From: Bryoerythrophyllum caledonicum
Lineage: Eukaryota > Streptophyta > Bryopsida > Pottiales > Pottiaceae
Direction: 5' to 3'
Assembly (NCBI GenBank): GCA_963971425.1
Contig: OZ020517.1
Coordinates: 14,603,297 to 14,667,296, forward strand
Length of the DNA: 64,000 bases
The notes beneath the pieces are model-generated. The model had not been told where the DNA came from and did no database searches. It was given only the letters and a program-made list of their open reading frames with translations. Each line of letters begins with the position of its first letter. Position 1 is the first letter of the stretch. Below, in pieces: positions 23,578 through 35,024 of the stretch. The position numbers and the translations under genes are program-made.

Positions 23578-24509
23578 TCTATCTTTAGGAGAAGTTATCT
23601 TGGTCCAAGCAACCTATGCAATAGCATACTAGCATGCACCAATTAAGGTACTCTTAGATCTATCGCACCATTACAAGAGCATTTATGAGAAAACTCACCA
23701 AATATAGATCAAGCTTAATTTGGCATGCACCTTCAAAGTTGGGATTTCCTATTTTGTCACATTCCAAACAAGAACTAAATTCAAATGCCAAGCAATCACA
23801 AGCCATAGCATGAATAGTGGAAGGTCAAAAAATCATATCTTTACTATACTTTGTCCATATTAGGTTTGAATATGCTCTTTCACCATTTTAGAGCATCGAC
23901 CATAAATTTTGGAGGGTTCAAAGAAAATTTAATCCAACTAAGGAAAGTCAGCTCTATTTGTTGAGCTAAGCTATGAATGCTGTAACTGTAGATTGAAATG
24001 CAAAGAAAATCATTGAGTTGGTGGATACTTTTATGCACTAGTCTCCTATAAATGCACTTATATTAACTCCTTTAGTTCCTAATGAATTACATAGACTTGA
24101 ATATGAATAAAAACATTTTCCAAATAATGGCAAGTGATTAGTGGATGATATAAGTACAATAATGAAACACTCTACCAATAGTTAAGCCGGTCTACAAGGA
24201 TTCACTTCGTAAGAAAATCATTATGAGTTGTTTCTCAGTTTAGAGAGATGGATATGAGCTTCTCTCTTAAAGTTCTAGTTGTAGATATTTTTGATTTGTT
24301 GAAATAGTTACCACAAGTATATATGTGGTGTAGATAAAACTAACAAAAACCATGTCCTCTACTATTGTGATGGGTAATGTAAACCCCCACTCTCCATAAC
24401 CGACAAGTTAAGCAATGTGCATGTAAGCAGAGATGAAAGAATTATACATCTATTTTTTAGTGATAGCTAGTAGAATCACAATTCCAACACAATTCCAACC
24501 TAATAGTAT
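23578..24509. other. gene-free AT-rich stretch
   Basis: I see no gene, no clear repeat boundary and no structured RNA. It ends where the LTR-like sequence starts with TGTCACGGGAC. Confidence 0.5.
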
Positions 24510-24859
24510 TGTCACGGGACGTGGCATCAAGGGCCTCGCCGCATCTTAGTGTTAGCGTAGATTAGTTTGTTACTAATCTACGGGTTTTGGGACGTATGAT
24601 GGCGTTCATCCGTGGATGAGTTCTATCCACTTAGGGTTGTGTGTGTGTGTGCGTATAGCGCTGCACACGCCTTGACTTGACGTCTTTGTCAAATCAAGCT
24701 TTGTAAGTGAGTTAGAGAGTGTTTAGTGATTACCTTTGCTTGTAACCGATTGTTTATCATTAGTAAAGGCTCCGCATTCTCTTCCACTACTTGCACTCGT
24801 TGATTTTCCTTTGTGGAGTGCGAGACGCTTGACTACTCTAATGATTCACTAGTTATTCA
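24510..24859 (+). repeat. 5' LTR of decayed gypsy-type element
   Basis: A 350-bp sequence starting TGTCACGGGACG and ending TTATTCA. It is closely similar to 33661-34019, sharing TTGACTTGACGTCTTTGTCA and TTATCATTAGTAAAGGCTCC. A TG..CA border is present here, while the downstream copy ends in CC. No target-site duplication could be matched between the outer flanks. Confidence 0.8.
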
Positions 24860-24928
24860 TTTGACAAAGACCACTATTTTTCTAGTTGTTTAAGAGTTAC
24901 GACGTAATGATTTAGTTGTTTCCAATGA

Positions 24929-24936
24929 TGGTATCA
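24929..24936 (+). promoter_or_regulatory. possible primer-binding site
   Basis: TGGTATCA, the start of the initiator-Met tRNA primer-binding site used by many plant LTR elements, lies about 70 bp inside the recognisable LTR edge. The gap implies that the true LTR extends to about 24926 or that the edge has diverged. Confidence 0.4.
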
Positions 24937-26945
24937 TCTATAGATGCTTATGGTTGTTGAAGTAAGCATACGCGAAGTTTTAGAAGAGTCTCTAAGGAGC
25001 ACTTGGAGAGCACAAGTCTCTGGAGCTTGCTGCTGGAGCTCAATGCTGGAATTTGGCAGTGGGAGCCCAATTTTTCATCCAGACTTGCTCGGTGGTTCAT
25101 TCTTATGTCCATCCGTCTACAAGTTTCATCCCGGTTGCGGGCTCCAATTCACGTATGGACAGCTAAAGCGTAGGGAATCAAGTCAATATTCACCGACTTG
25201 ACGTTGGGCTTGGTTGACTTAGGGGCTAGTACAGGGGCTGCTGCAGACTGCAGCTCATCGTCGAGAGTGCCAAATCGGGACAATCAATCCATAAGGGAAC
25301 TACTGTCATTAATTGGGCGCATGCAAGGGGACTCATTTGGGGCAGAGTACGGGATAGCAAGGACGTGGAACCCATGCGGTTAAAGGAGCTGCGGCAACAG
25401 ACTTGAGTAAAAGAAGAAAAGAGATCCAATTGCGCCGGGTCTTTAAACACGTGAGTACTCTCAATTGGGTGTCGCAAGGTCCTTGGACTTTAAACCGTTT
25501 GTTTGTGAGCCAAATTTCAGAAGTTCATAAAATGAGAACATCAAAAATCCAACATTTATAATTTTTCTTATTTTTTAATTCCGACTTCAGATTAGAATTT
25601 GTGAATGAAATATAAGACTAGCAATAGAGTCTTTTGATAGTTTATAGACTTTTTAAAAATTGACATTTTTATAGATAATTTGAGAAATGTTTGCCAATAC
25701 CAAGATTTTAAAGGTGAATGTAGTTGGATGAATGTAGTTTCATCCACCATTTTCATCCATTTAGTTGGAGGGTATCTACGTAGTAGGATGTTTCTCTTCA
25801 GAAAAAAAACGTCAATATTTTGGAAGGTTAGTTACTTGCCTTGGAGTGACATTTGCACCTTTAGTTTGGAATTCCGCCATTTAATCCAATTTTAGTAGTG
25901 GATTGGCATTTGTTGCATTTCTCACTCATTGAACTACATTTTATTGGAGGGTTTGTGTTTTTGAACACCGCGGACATGTTTCTACTATTTTCCTTAGTGC
26001 TAGACTTTGGAGAAACACAAATCCCCTAATAAAACGCTTTCAAATGTTTTTCTTTGTATTGCAGGTTTGCGACTCGGGCCATCCACTGCAAGCGTGTGCC
26101 AATGGCTCTGACCCATTGTCTTTCGTGCTTTCATGTTGTTGTGGGAGAGGATCCGGTTTTGATTATTGGATTCTTGTGCGGTACCTCCCTCGTCTTGTGG
26201 GATTGTTGCCGGTGTTTTCCGGTGGCCCCATTTCTTATTGTCTCAGATCGTAATAGGGTACCGTAGTGATGAAGTCACATTTATGGCCGGCAAGACCTTT
26301 CTATATGAAGGTTGTGGTTGGACCTGTGCTAGCCAGAGGTAATAATTGGTGAACCATAAAGTTTGGTGGTTTAGCTAGTGCATGTTGTCCGTTCATATCC
26401 TTGCCTTTTAGATAGTACCCGTAAATAGATCCCGGGGTGGTTTTTGTTAATGGTGAGTACCCGGAGACGGTATTATCGCTCCCCCTCACCAGACCACGCA
26501 AAAAGTGCTTCCACTGCAGGCTTTGGGTCAGGGTCGGATATCGACGAGGCTTTTAAGCTTCTTTTGGTTTGGATACCAACCGTAGGCTTCCGGTCTCGGG
26601 TGTGGGCACATTTGATGACATAGAAAATGATCTCCGTCATGTTGAGCGAGATAGGTTCTTGAGACGGGCTGGGGGCATCTCCCTACTCGGATACTGACCG
26701 TAGGCTTCCGAGATAGGGTGTCGGCACATTTGACATTATAGAAAACAATCTCCATCATGTCGTGCGAGATAGGTTCTTGGGACGTGCTGGAGGCATCTCC
26801 CTACTCGATTGGCAACATCGTCCATCCGGAGAAGCGTCCACGGTCTTCAGCTACTTGTATGGCACTTGTAGATCACTACTTGTATGGTGCTTCGGAGGAG
26901 GTGGTGGCAATAGTTGTCACTCGTGCTTAGACTACCACAGAGCCG
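24937..26945 (+). other. leader and upstream internal region of the gypsy-type element
   Basis: Internal sequence between the PBS-like site and the clearest gag-like ORF. There are only short broken frames. It contains the 118-bp tandem duplication at 26571-26806. An early gag segment may be hidden here in several frames, but I cannot support one. Confidence 0.4.
26571..26806. repeat. 118-bp tandem duplication inside the gypsy element
   Basis: 26571-26688 and 26689-26806 are direct copies (GGATAC, then CCGTAGGCTTCCG, ACATTTGA, GAGATAGGTTCTTG, GGGCATCTCCCTACTCG). 118 is not a multiple of 3, so the duplication would shift any frame crossing it. Confidence 0.75.
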
Positions 26946-27473
26946 GTGGCATCTTCTTCCTCTATACCGGATGGTAGCGGTCATCCACGCCATGCGAGTT
27001 TGCCATACGACATTGGTCTATCTCGGATACCTCTTTCTATGAGCATCGCGGATGTGGCCACTTCTATTGCCGCTTCCACTCCAACCGCAATCCCATCGAT
27101 TTCTTCTAGTCGTCAAAATTCCGCATACACCTTGGCATATAAGGTGTTGCAAATGTTGGTGTTTGCCGGTGTGGACTTTCTAAAATCGGATTTTCAATCA
27201 TTTGGTGTATTCTACTTGGCGGGTAGTATGTTAGAGGGAAAAGTGCCCATGCCATCGTTGGAGGTGTCGCACGCAGTGACGACTCCAGCCACTAAGGAAT
27301 ATTTAGTGGCAATGCGGGCCAAGTTGACGGCGGAGGCTAGTTCCGCGTTTGAGGTCAATGCTACGCCCACACCTATGGGACAATCCTTTGAGGATCAGTC
27401 CATGATCTCTGCAGTAGCTTATTTAGCTGACGTTGCGGCTCAGTCAGCACAAGAGCGACACAATGTGCATTGA
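26946..27473 (+). pseudogene. gag-like ORF of gypsy-type element
   Basis: A 175-codon frame without an obvious ATG at its start. It is Ser/Thr/Pro-rich at first and then has an alpha-helical stretch (YTLAYKVLQMLVFAGVDFLK). It lies where gag should be relative to LTR and pol. No CCHC knuckle was seen. The assignment rests on position only. Confidence 0.4.
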
Positions 27474-27942
27474 GGGATGGTACGATTGGTGAATGAGGAC
27501 GGAGTCATGGTAGTCGGCTATACGGACGGCAATTCCATTTGAGCTACCCCCTATGTGTTATGTTGGACAGCGGAGCTCAGCCACTGATGATTGACAAGCA
27601 GTGAGCCCAAGATTTCAATCTAGGTGCTTCGGACCTTGAGCCTTGCCTATTTTCAATTGTAACATTGGTTGGGGGCACGGAGAAGGCCATTGGGTAAACC
27701 TAACATCCGTTGTAGCTAATATTCGGCGTAGGCTCTCGTCCACTATTTTCCCACTTATCTCTCATATGCGCTCTAACTGGTGCCACCAGCTACGACATTC
27801 TCGTGGGTCAGCAGGCGCTTCATCCACTCAGTTTCGAGGTGTATAATTGGACGGAGGAGGCATGGATTAGGATTGGATGGTCTGCTGGTGATAGCAGAAA
27901 GGAGCTGATTCTGGTTGTCTTCGTATAGGGTGATAGTCGACT

Positions 27943-28761
27943 AAGGTGGTACAAATAAACTGTCACAAACCGTTTTTTGCCATGTCACAACTGCTCTTTT
28001 GCGTCACATGCCCAACTTGCTTTTGATTTCAGATGTTGGTCTCCAAATGAGAGTCTTGACTTCCATGCCATCACACATATCATAAATTTTCACCGAATCG
28101 GTCTACAGTTCAATGGGAAGAAGTATATTTGTAATTACTATATACTTGTCACAGTTTTAAAAATGTAGCAAATATACTTTTTGTGGGTGATAAGAAGTTC
28201 ACAATTCTACAAAACTTTTAGATTACATGCACAATATGTTCTTTTCGGTCATTCCAAATGAAAAATTATGATCTGAGACTTAAATTTGCTTGTAATAACA
28301 AAAAATGGACCGATTGTCAAAAATGCTTTAAATGGGGGTTAAATGTTGATTTTTGCTCCAAATTATTATCAAACCTTCTTTAGCATACAAAAATATATCT
28401 TAAAATATAAAGTGTTTTCAAAAAAAATTCCATCATTTTCTTCAAAACCTAGTTTTCAGTGCTTTAAAAAAATTAATATACTGCATAATATTTTTAGTAT
28501 ATTTTCAGTCTCTGTAGTATGTAGTATTATCATGTTGGGAAAGAGTTCGGCCACTTATAGAGAAACATGTGTTATGACAACACAAAGTCCCAAAAATCAG
28601 CACTTTGTTCAAGAGATTTTCAGTTCACCTAACATTTTGTTGGCCATGATTTCTCTACACCTAAAAAATGGACGGTTGGCATCCAACAACAATTTAACAA
28701 AGGGTTTCAAAACTAACATATTATGGAGTATATTATTTTTGCCAATTTTGTACCCCCCTTA
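27943..28761. mobile_element. nested TIR element inside the gypsy-type element
   Basis: The left end AAGGTGGTACAAA and right end TTTGTACCCCCCTT are inverted repeats flanked on both sides by TA. The 819-bp interior is markedly more AT-rich than the retroelement around it. Its ORFs are not recognisable. It interrupts the region between the gag-like and pol-like sequences and therefore inserted later. Confidence 0.65.
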
Positions 28762-28786
28762 GCGTACTTACGCCCTACATAGCGCG

Positions 28787-31700
28787 GTGACCTCCACGGC
28801 GGACGCTATTCTTGACTGCACTGCTTTGGCATTCGATTTGCCATGTGGTTCTATGCTTTTGGGGGAGACATATGCTTTTACGTTGGGGGTAGCGGAATCA
28901 CGTGAGCACATATTAGTGGAGATCTCTGCACGTCATTGCAAGGATCCACTTCCTCCTTTGAGGACCCAATTGGAGCTGACACGTTGTAGTCAGAAGATTG
29001 TAAACGCTCTTGATGCTCCACGGTTCTTAGTGGACTCTTCTACTGCGGTGGCCGCCACTGAGTCGTACTATTCAGTGGCGGCCACCAGATGACGATATTT
29101 TCCTTGTGGATCTATTTGCCGGTATTGATACGGGGCTTATGGCTGTGTTAGAGGCCAAACTCAAGGTACGCTAGTACTTCCATGTGGATAGTGGCTTTGC
29201 AGCCAACCGTGCTACTCACCATCACATTCAGCATCTTCTGGCCTAGTATCCGAAGCAATTACCACCTTCTGCCATTCAGGGGTGTTTTGGCTAGTTGCCA
29301 CGTGATGTGACGTTAAATAGTGAGGATGATCTGCGCCGGTTAGGTCACATGGGCTTGGTGATTGCCGGATGCACTTGCCAAGGCCATTCACAAGTGGGCA
29401 GTGAACCGACTTGGATGATCCATGGTCGGGGCTCTTTGCGAACTTGTTGAGGCTCATCTAGTGGTGGATTACCCACGAATCAATGCCATCGAAGTTCATT
29501 TTTGAGAATGTATCTCCATTGGGGGATACACAGACAAAGGTGCATGAGGATGGAGCATACATCCATTACGTTGTTGGTCCCCACGCATTTGTAAATGCCG
29601 CGGCGTTGGGCTTTTACGCCCATCTTCCACGTTGGATTTGGACCAACATGGCATCATCGGCGATGCTCACCGCTGCACTTGCTCAAGTGCAACGGCCCGT
29701 GCGCCATGAGGTCCATGACATCTAAGACAACCACCGTGTTTCCATGGAGATTACTAAGGATGATGAGCCTCCGTTGGCCATGGTGAACCGCGTTGGTTTC
29801 ACTCGGGGGGCATTTCCCACGTTGATGTGCTTCCCGGAGTCCAAGTATGGTTTGCGATTCTACTTCCTAAACTTACAAGGAGCCTTCGGGAGATGAGACG
29901 GAGCAGACGATGGGATTTTTGGCAGGAAGCACCGTTGCACCGAATCTCTTTAAGGGCCAGCGTTGTTATTTATTAAATCAAGCCATTAACCTCAACACTC
30001 TTGTTTGGGTTTGTGGTCTCTATTTCGCCGTTCACCGCCGTTTACATGACCTTCCACGCTTGCTGAGGGCAGACTCTAATGGTTAAAGGGCAGCAATGCC
30101 ACATCTCACATAGATCGAGGAGGCAGAGCTTCTTTTTTGTTTGAAGAGGCATGTAGCTGAGGAGCTTTGTGCTTAGCGTGTCTTTGCAACCTTGGCCGAG
30201 GACTTTGATCGAGAGGATGTTTGATATGTCTTTCCCGATTTTATCACCACGACACAGGATTTTTGTGTGGATCCCCTGAGTTGGAAGTCTAGGGCCTGAA
30301 TATCCTCTCTGCTAGAAAGCAGAAATCACTAATCGTGCCAGTACGCGGTGAGTCTTCTATAGTGGAGAAAGAGACCACGGAGTTTAATGATTGGCCTTTA
30401 GATTTGAGGCCACATCTTACCGGCGCCAAGGCACGTAGCGTACAAGTGTTCATACATTCATATCGTGGTTGTTTTGCCTTTAGTCTCTTTGTTTTAGAGG
30501 GGTATAGAGGCAAGCCCATTCCTATTTTGTTGGAGGACGACCACCTAATCTTCTGACGACCATACAAGCAGTCTTTCAGTGAAAGTTGAGGTTCAGACTA
30601 GTTGTCAAGATTTGTTGGCCACCATCTTGATTGAGCTCTCTAATGGCGAGTAGGCTGGTGCCACAATTGTGTCATCGAAGAAAGACATATTTGGCAGCTG
30701 GACGGAAAAATGGATGTGTGGGAATTATAGGCCGGTAAATTGTAAGACCAAGTCAGACTGGTATCCCATGCCCACGCCGGAGAAGTTGTTTGATGTGGTG
30801 GGCCATGCTAGAGTATTTATTGCTCTAGATTTGCGATCTGGTTACCACTAGTTACCATTGATGGTGGATGACCGGGTAAAGATTGCATTTTAGGAAGTGG
30901 ATCACGATTGGAGAGATCAACTCTATCATTAGAAGTTTCTCCCATTTGGCCTCAAGAACGCAACCGCTGAGTTTCAGAGGGTGATGGACCGGGTGTTGAC
31001 CGGTTTACCATTTGCCCAATGCTACATTGATGATGTTATCATTTTTGGTAGCAACCCACAAGAGCATGTAAAGCATCTTCAAGCGGTGTACAAGAAGTTA
31101 CGGCACTGGAGATTGCGCTTGCACCAAGTGCAAGTTGCAAGTTCAGTTCAAGTGCAAGTGCAAGTTCTTCTACGACCGGTTGCCATATTTAGAACATATG
31201 ATTGTTCCAGGGGGTCTTGGCGTGCAGCAGGCCAAGGTGGATGCGTTGCAGAAGATTCTTGCCCCAACCAATGTGTCATGGCTTTGAGCTTTTCTTGGCT
31301 TGACGTATTACCATCGCCGGTTTGTCAAGAACTTTAGTTTGATTGCTAAACAATCATTCAACTATTCATCCTATGAGAGGATGCTTTGGCCGCGATTCGG
31401 GCCATAGCCCATTTTAGGCCCTATTTGTATAGACAACGTTTTACGTTGGTGACAGACCATTAGCCTTTGAAGTGGCTCATGGAGTCTGACAAGCTTACTG
31501 GCAAGCTTGCAAGGTGGGCTTTGTTGCTTCAAGAGTATGACTTTGAGGTTATACAGTGGATCGGCATCACGAACTTGGATGCGAATGGTCTATGTCGCAA
31601 TCCAAGTCATTTGGAGGAAGATTTGATTGGTACGAGGTGGAATGAGGATTGTGATAGAGAGTCAGTCCCGGGGTGGCATGCATCAGCTCATCTTACATTG

Positions 31701-33204
31701 ATGTGTGGCTCCTCATCGACGTTGTCTGATTTGCCAACGGATGAGGAACTGTATACGGCCCGAGTTGTTAGCAATGTGTGGGAAGACATTCCAGTCTTGC
31801 AAAAGCTACAACATGGGACACTTCCTCCAGTTCTTTTTGCTATGGAGCGTGATCGAGTTGGACACGGAATAGTAAGATTCCGTTGGGAGAACGGCCTTCT
31901 ATTTTGGATGTGGCCAGATGGGACTAGGCGCATAGTTCCTAAGCCAAATCAAAGGACTTCATTAAGACGGCAAGTACACGAAGACCCATGACACTTTGGT
32001 GAGCAACGGGCGCATTTGATGTTGCGTAGCCAGTACTGGTAGACCGGCATGTATTAGCAGGTCGCCACGTATGTTTCTCGGTGTGAAGTATGCGATCAGG
32101 TTAGATCCAGCTTCAACACCTTATCACCTCAATTGCAGCCTTTGTCCATTATGGGGCTAGGATACCGGTGGTCTTTGGACTTTGCTGGTCCACTTATCGT
32201 GACTCCACGCGGAGCCAAGTATGTCTTGGTGATAGTCGAGCATTTAAGCAAGTGGATTGAGCTCGTGACTCTTTCGCAAGACTCTTCAAAGTTGGCAGCC
32301 ATGGCATTCCTTTACTAGGTGTTGGTTCATTTTGAAGCGTTAGCTGAGATTTTGATCAACTAAGGGCGTGAGTTCCTCAGGACTTTCAAAGCTTTGTATA
32401 CCAAGGCTTTGATTGACCATCGTATCACTTCTCAGAATCACCCGGAAGCGGATGGTTTGGCGGAGCGTGTGGTTCAAACCGTGATGTGGGGCCTACAGAA
32501 GTATGAATTACTTCCGGGTGGCCACCGTGATTGAAATTTGATGATATTATGGATCGCCATGGAGTACAAGTTTAGCCGACAGGCTTCATTGGCTGCTTTC
32601 AAATTGTATCAGTTGTTGTACGGACGGGAGCCAATTTTATCGACTCATGTTTGGGAAAAGTTTGCTTGGGTTGTAGATTTGAACGATCCAGAGGTGTGGG
32701 CCTGCTGTCTGCGAGATCGAGCAAAGTTCTTCAAGCGGGCAATGCCTATGGCCATGGAAAACTTGTCCATCGCTCAACACCGTGACATTTTACTGAACGC
32801 CCGTATTTGTAGTTGTGCCTACCGTCCTAATTGCAAGGTTTCTCTACGGGGAATTACATTTATCTGTAGCGTGAGGCGCCCACCACGGTGGACGTCAAGG
32901 CAAGGCGCACTAAAGTCCGCAAAAATAATGTGTTACCCAATGCCATCTTGTTGCTGGAAGGCAATGATGGCCGGGAGTGTCGGGAACTTTCTAAGAATTG
33001 TGATACATGTCATTTCTCTATTGATGCCTCCGTACATCCGGAGTTGGTGGTTGTGCCGGACGGCCTTCTGTGTTTCGTGTGTGGTGAAAAGAAGGGCGCG
33101 GCTATCATGTTGCTTTGTGACCATTGCCAGCGTGGTTGGCATATGGCTTGCTTGACGCCGCACCTTTCTACTCTACCGTCCGGAGATTAGACGTGCCCTT
33201 GTTG
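28787..33204 (+). pseudogene. decayed Ty3/gypsy pol with C-terminal PHD finger
   Basis: Order seen in several frames: an unassigned gag-pol part (28787-30600); reverse transcriptase (about 30700-31110) with NYRPVN, ALDLRSGYH, FLPFGLKNA and a YIDDVIIF active-site box; RNase H (about 31440-31600) with TDH and PLKWLM; integrase (about 31990-32650) with RWSLDFAGP and the GREFL and NHPEADGLAERV boxes. A PHD zinc finger follows (about 33048-33204) with all eight C4HC3 ligands (CFVC, CDHC, HMAC, CPCC). The order RT-RNaseH-IN is Ty3/gypsy, not Ty1/copia. At least ten stops and several frameshifts break it, so it is inactive. Most stops sit where the family has Gln or Trp. The integrase and the finger lie in different frames, so their fusion is inferred from adjacency. 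Confidence 0.85.
29047..29086. repeat. perfect 15-bp GC-rich hairpin
   Basis: 29047-29061 (GGTGGCCGCCACTGA) and 29072-29086 are exact reverse complements around a 10-nt loop. It lies inside the decayed gag-pol region and stands out from the AT-rich surroundings. Confidence 0.85.
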
Positions 33205-33660
33205 TCGGAGGTCTTTGAGCCTCGTTTTACTCAATGAAACGGCTTGAATTCCTCGTGGACTTGTCACCCTGTAGTGCGTCTGGGGTTCCTGGTTTCGATT
33301 CAGGGATAGGCAACGTGGAAATTGACCAACGGATTGGCAAGAAAGTTGTCTATGACGATTAAAGATGGGGCTTACATTGCACCCGACCTAGCCTCTCTTT
33401 GTTACTTCTCCATATGCTTATTGATTTGGCAAGGGGCAACATCTTTGACTGGATGCATACAATTGTTGCAGTGACATCACCGTGGCGTTTAGTCTTCTTA
33501 GTGTAGTTTGGTCTCAGCTGGATAGAGGGTCTCTTTATCCGCTTGGGGGGCACTTGAGTGTGTATTACGAATACTTGTTTTAATGTATGTTTTTTGTTTA
33601 TTTGATGTTAACTAGGACTTTTGATTTGTTGTAGTTATCGATATTTCTTTATACGACACT
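33205..33660 (+). other. pol-LTR spacer with polypurine-like tract
   Basis: Noncoding. A GGGGGG run near 33545 resembles a polypurine tract. The piece 33553-33658 (ATACTTGTTTTAATGTATG and following) is repeated beyond the LTR at 34022-34120, so the sequence before and after the 3' LTR is partly the same. Confidence 0.5.
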
Positions 33661-34019
33661 TGTCACGGGACGTAGCGTCGAGGGCCTCTCCGTATCATAG
33701 TTTTAGCGTAGAGTAGTTTGTTACTAATCTATTAGTGTTTAGGGACAGATGGCAGCGCACCATATCCATCCATGGATGATTTTCATCCATCTAGGGTTGT
33801 ATACGTGTGTGCATAGTGCCGCACACGTCCTTGACTTGACGTCTTTGTCAAGTCAAGCTTTGTGAGTGAGTTAGAGAGTGTTTAGTGATTACCTTTGATT
33901 GTTAGTAATTGTTTATCATTAGTAAAGGCTCCGCGTTCTCTTATACTACTTGCACTTGTTGATTTCTCCTTGGTAGAGTGCAAGACGCTTGACTACTCTA
34001 GTGATTCACTAGTTATTCC
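33661..34019 (+). repeat. 3' LTR of decayed gypsy-type element
   Basis: A 359-bp match to 24510-24859, starting TGTCACGGGACG. The last base is C where CA is expected. The two LTRs differ at many positions, so the insertion is old. With the 5' LTR it delimits an element of about 9.5 kb including its nested insertion. Confidence 0.8.
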
Positions 34020-34120
34020 TAAGGGTGTACTACATATACTTGTTTTAGTGTATGTTTTTCATTTATTTGATGTTGGTTAGGACTCTTGATCTATTGTGGT
34101 TATCAATCTTTCTTTTCACA

Positions 34121-35024
34121 ACCATATAGTAACATGGCCTATTACTGCCACTTTAAGCAATGTGCATATTTGTAGGGGGGACATAATAATCAAATAATTT
34201 ATTAGAGATATCCAATCGAATTACAAATTCAACGCAAGTGATTTCATGTTTTTTTAATGGAATGTGAATTAGATATGATTTTCCAAAGTGGTCTGCCATA
34301 TCCGGTCTATTACCGCCACTAAGTATCACCATTAGCGCCGATCAAAAGTAAGGGATCTTGACCAATAGCAAGCCTTAATTTGAAATTGTGAGGTGGAAAT
34401 GGATTGGGAGATGGAATAGAATTTGATAGCGTCAAATGGATGTGATGGGTTGTGGTTATTCCAAAATTGTGAGGTGGAAATGGCAAAAGGAGCTGGCGGA
34501 TATGGACTGGATGTCCTTAAGTGATGTCATATTTTTCAAATGAAATGTAAACTAGTTATAAATTTTTGAGTGTGCTACCAAATTGAACTAGTGGCCACCA
34601 TTAGGCACCCTCAAAAGTCAAAAGTCTTGCTAAGTGACCCGCAACCCTCGTTTTGGCAAGGTCAAATTCAGCCCGCAACCTCTTTTCCAGGTGACGTTGT
34701 ATGAGTCGCTTCACCAATATCGCAGTATTGTCCTTGCCACCCCCTCGGCCCACTCCACAACCTCCAACCCCACATCATAGCAACCTTAAACTCGGACCAC
34801 AAACCTCGACATGCTACCTCCAACGATCCACCACATGCATCTCCATCTACTTTGGAAAGTGTAACGATTGCTTTCACGGACATTGAGGGAAGCTAAAATG
34901 TCACACTAAAAAGCTTTCTAATAGCATTGAGTTGTATGTTTGGAGGGATAAACGCCACTTTTGCAGTTTTGTGGGGTTGCTCGTGGAGAGCCATTTTGAG
35001 CTCTAGAGACCCGGCATTGCTATA
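34121..35024. other. gene-free stretch
   Basis: No gene or convincing repeat boundary was seen. The small ORFs on both strands near 34670-34886 overlap each other and have no family signal. It ends at the putative left end of the Tc1-like element. Confidence 0.5.

Noticed and set aside
24505-34024. Intact target-site duplication around the gypsy-type element
   Set aside because: The 5 bp before the 5' LTR and those after the 3' LTR do not match, so I could not confirm a duplication.
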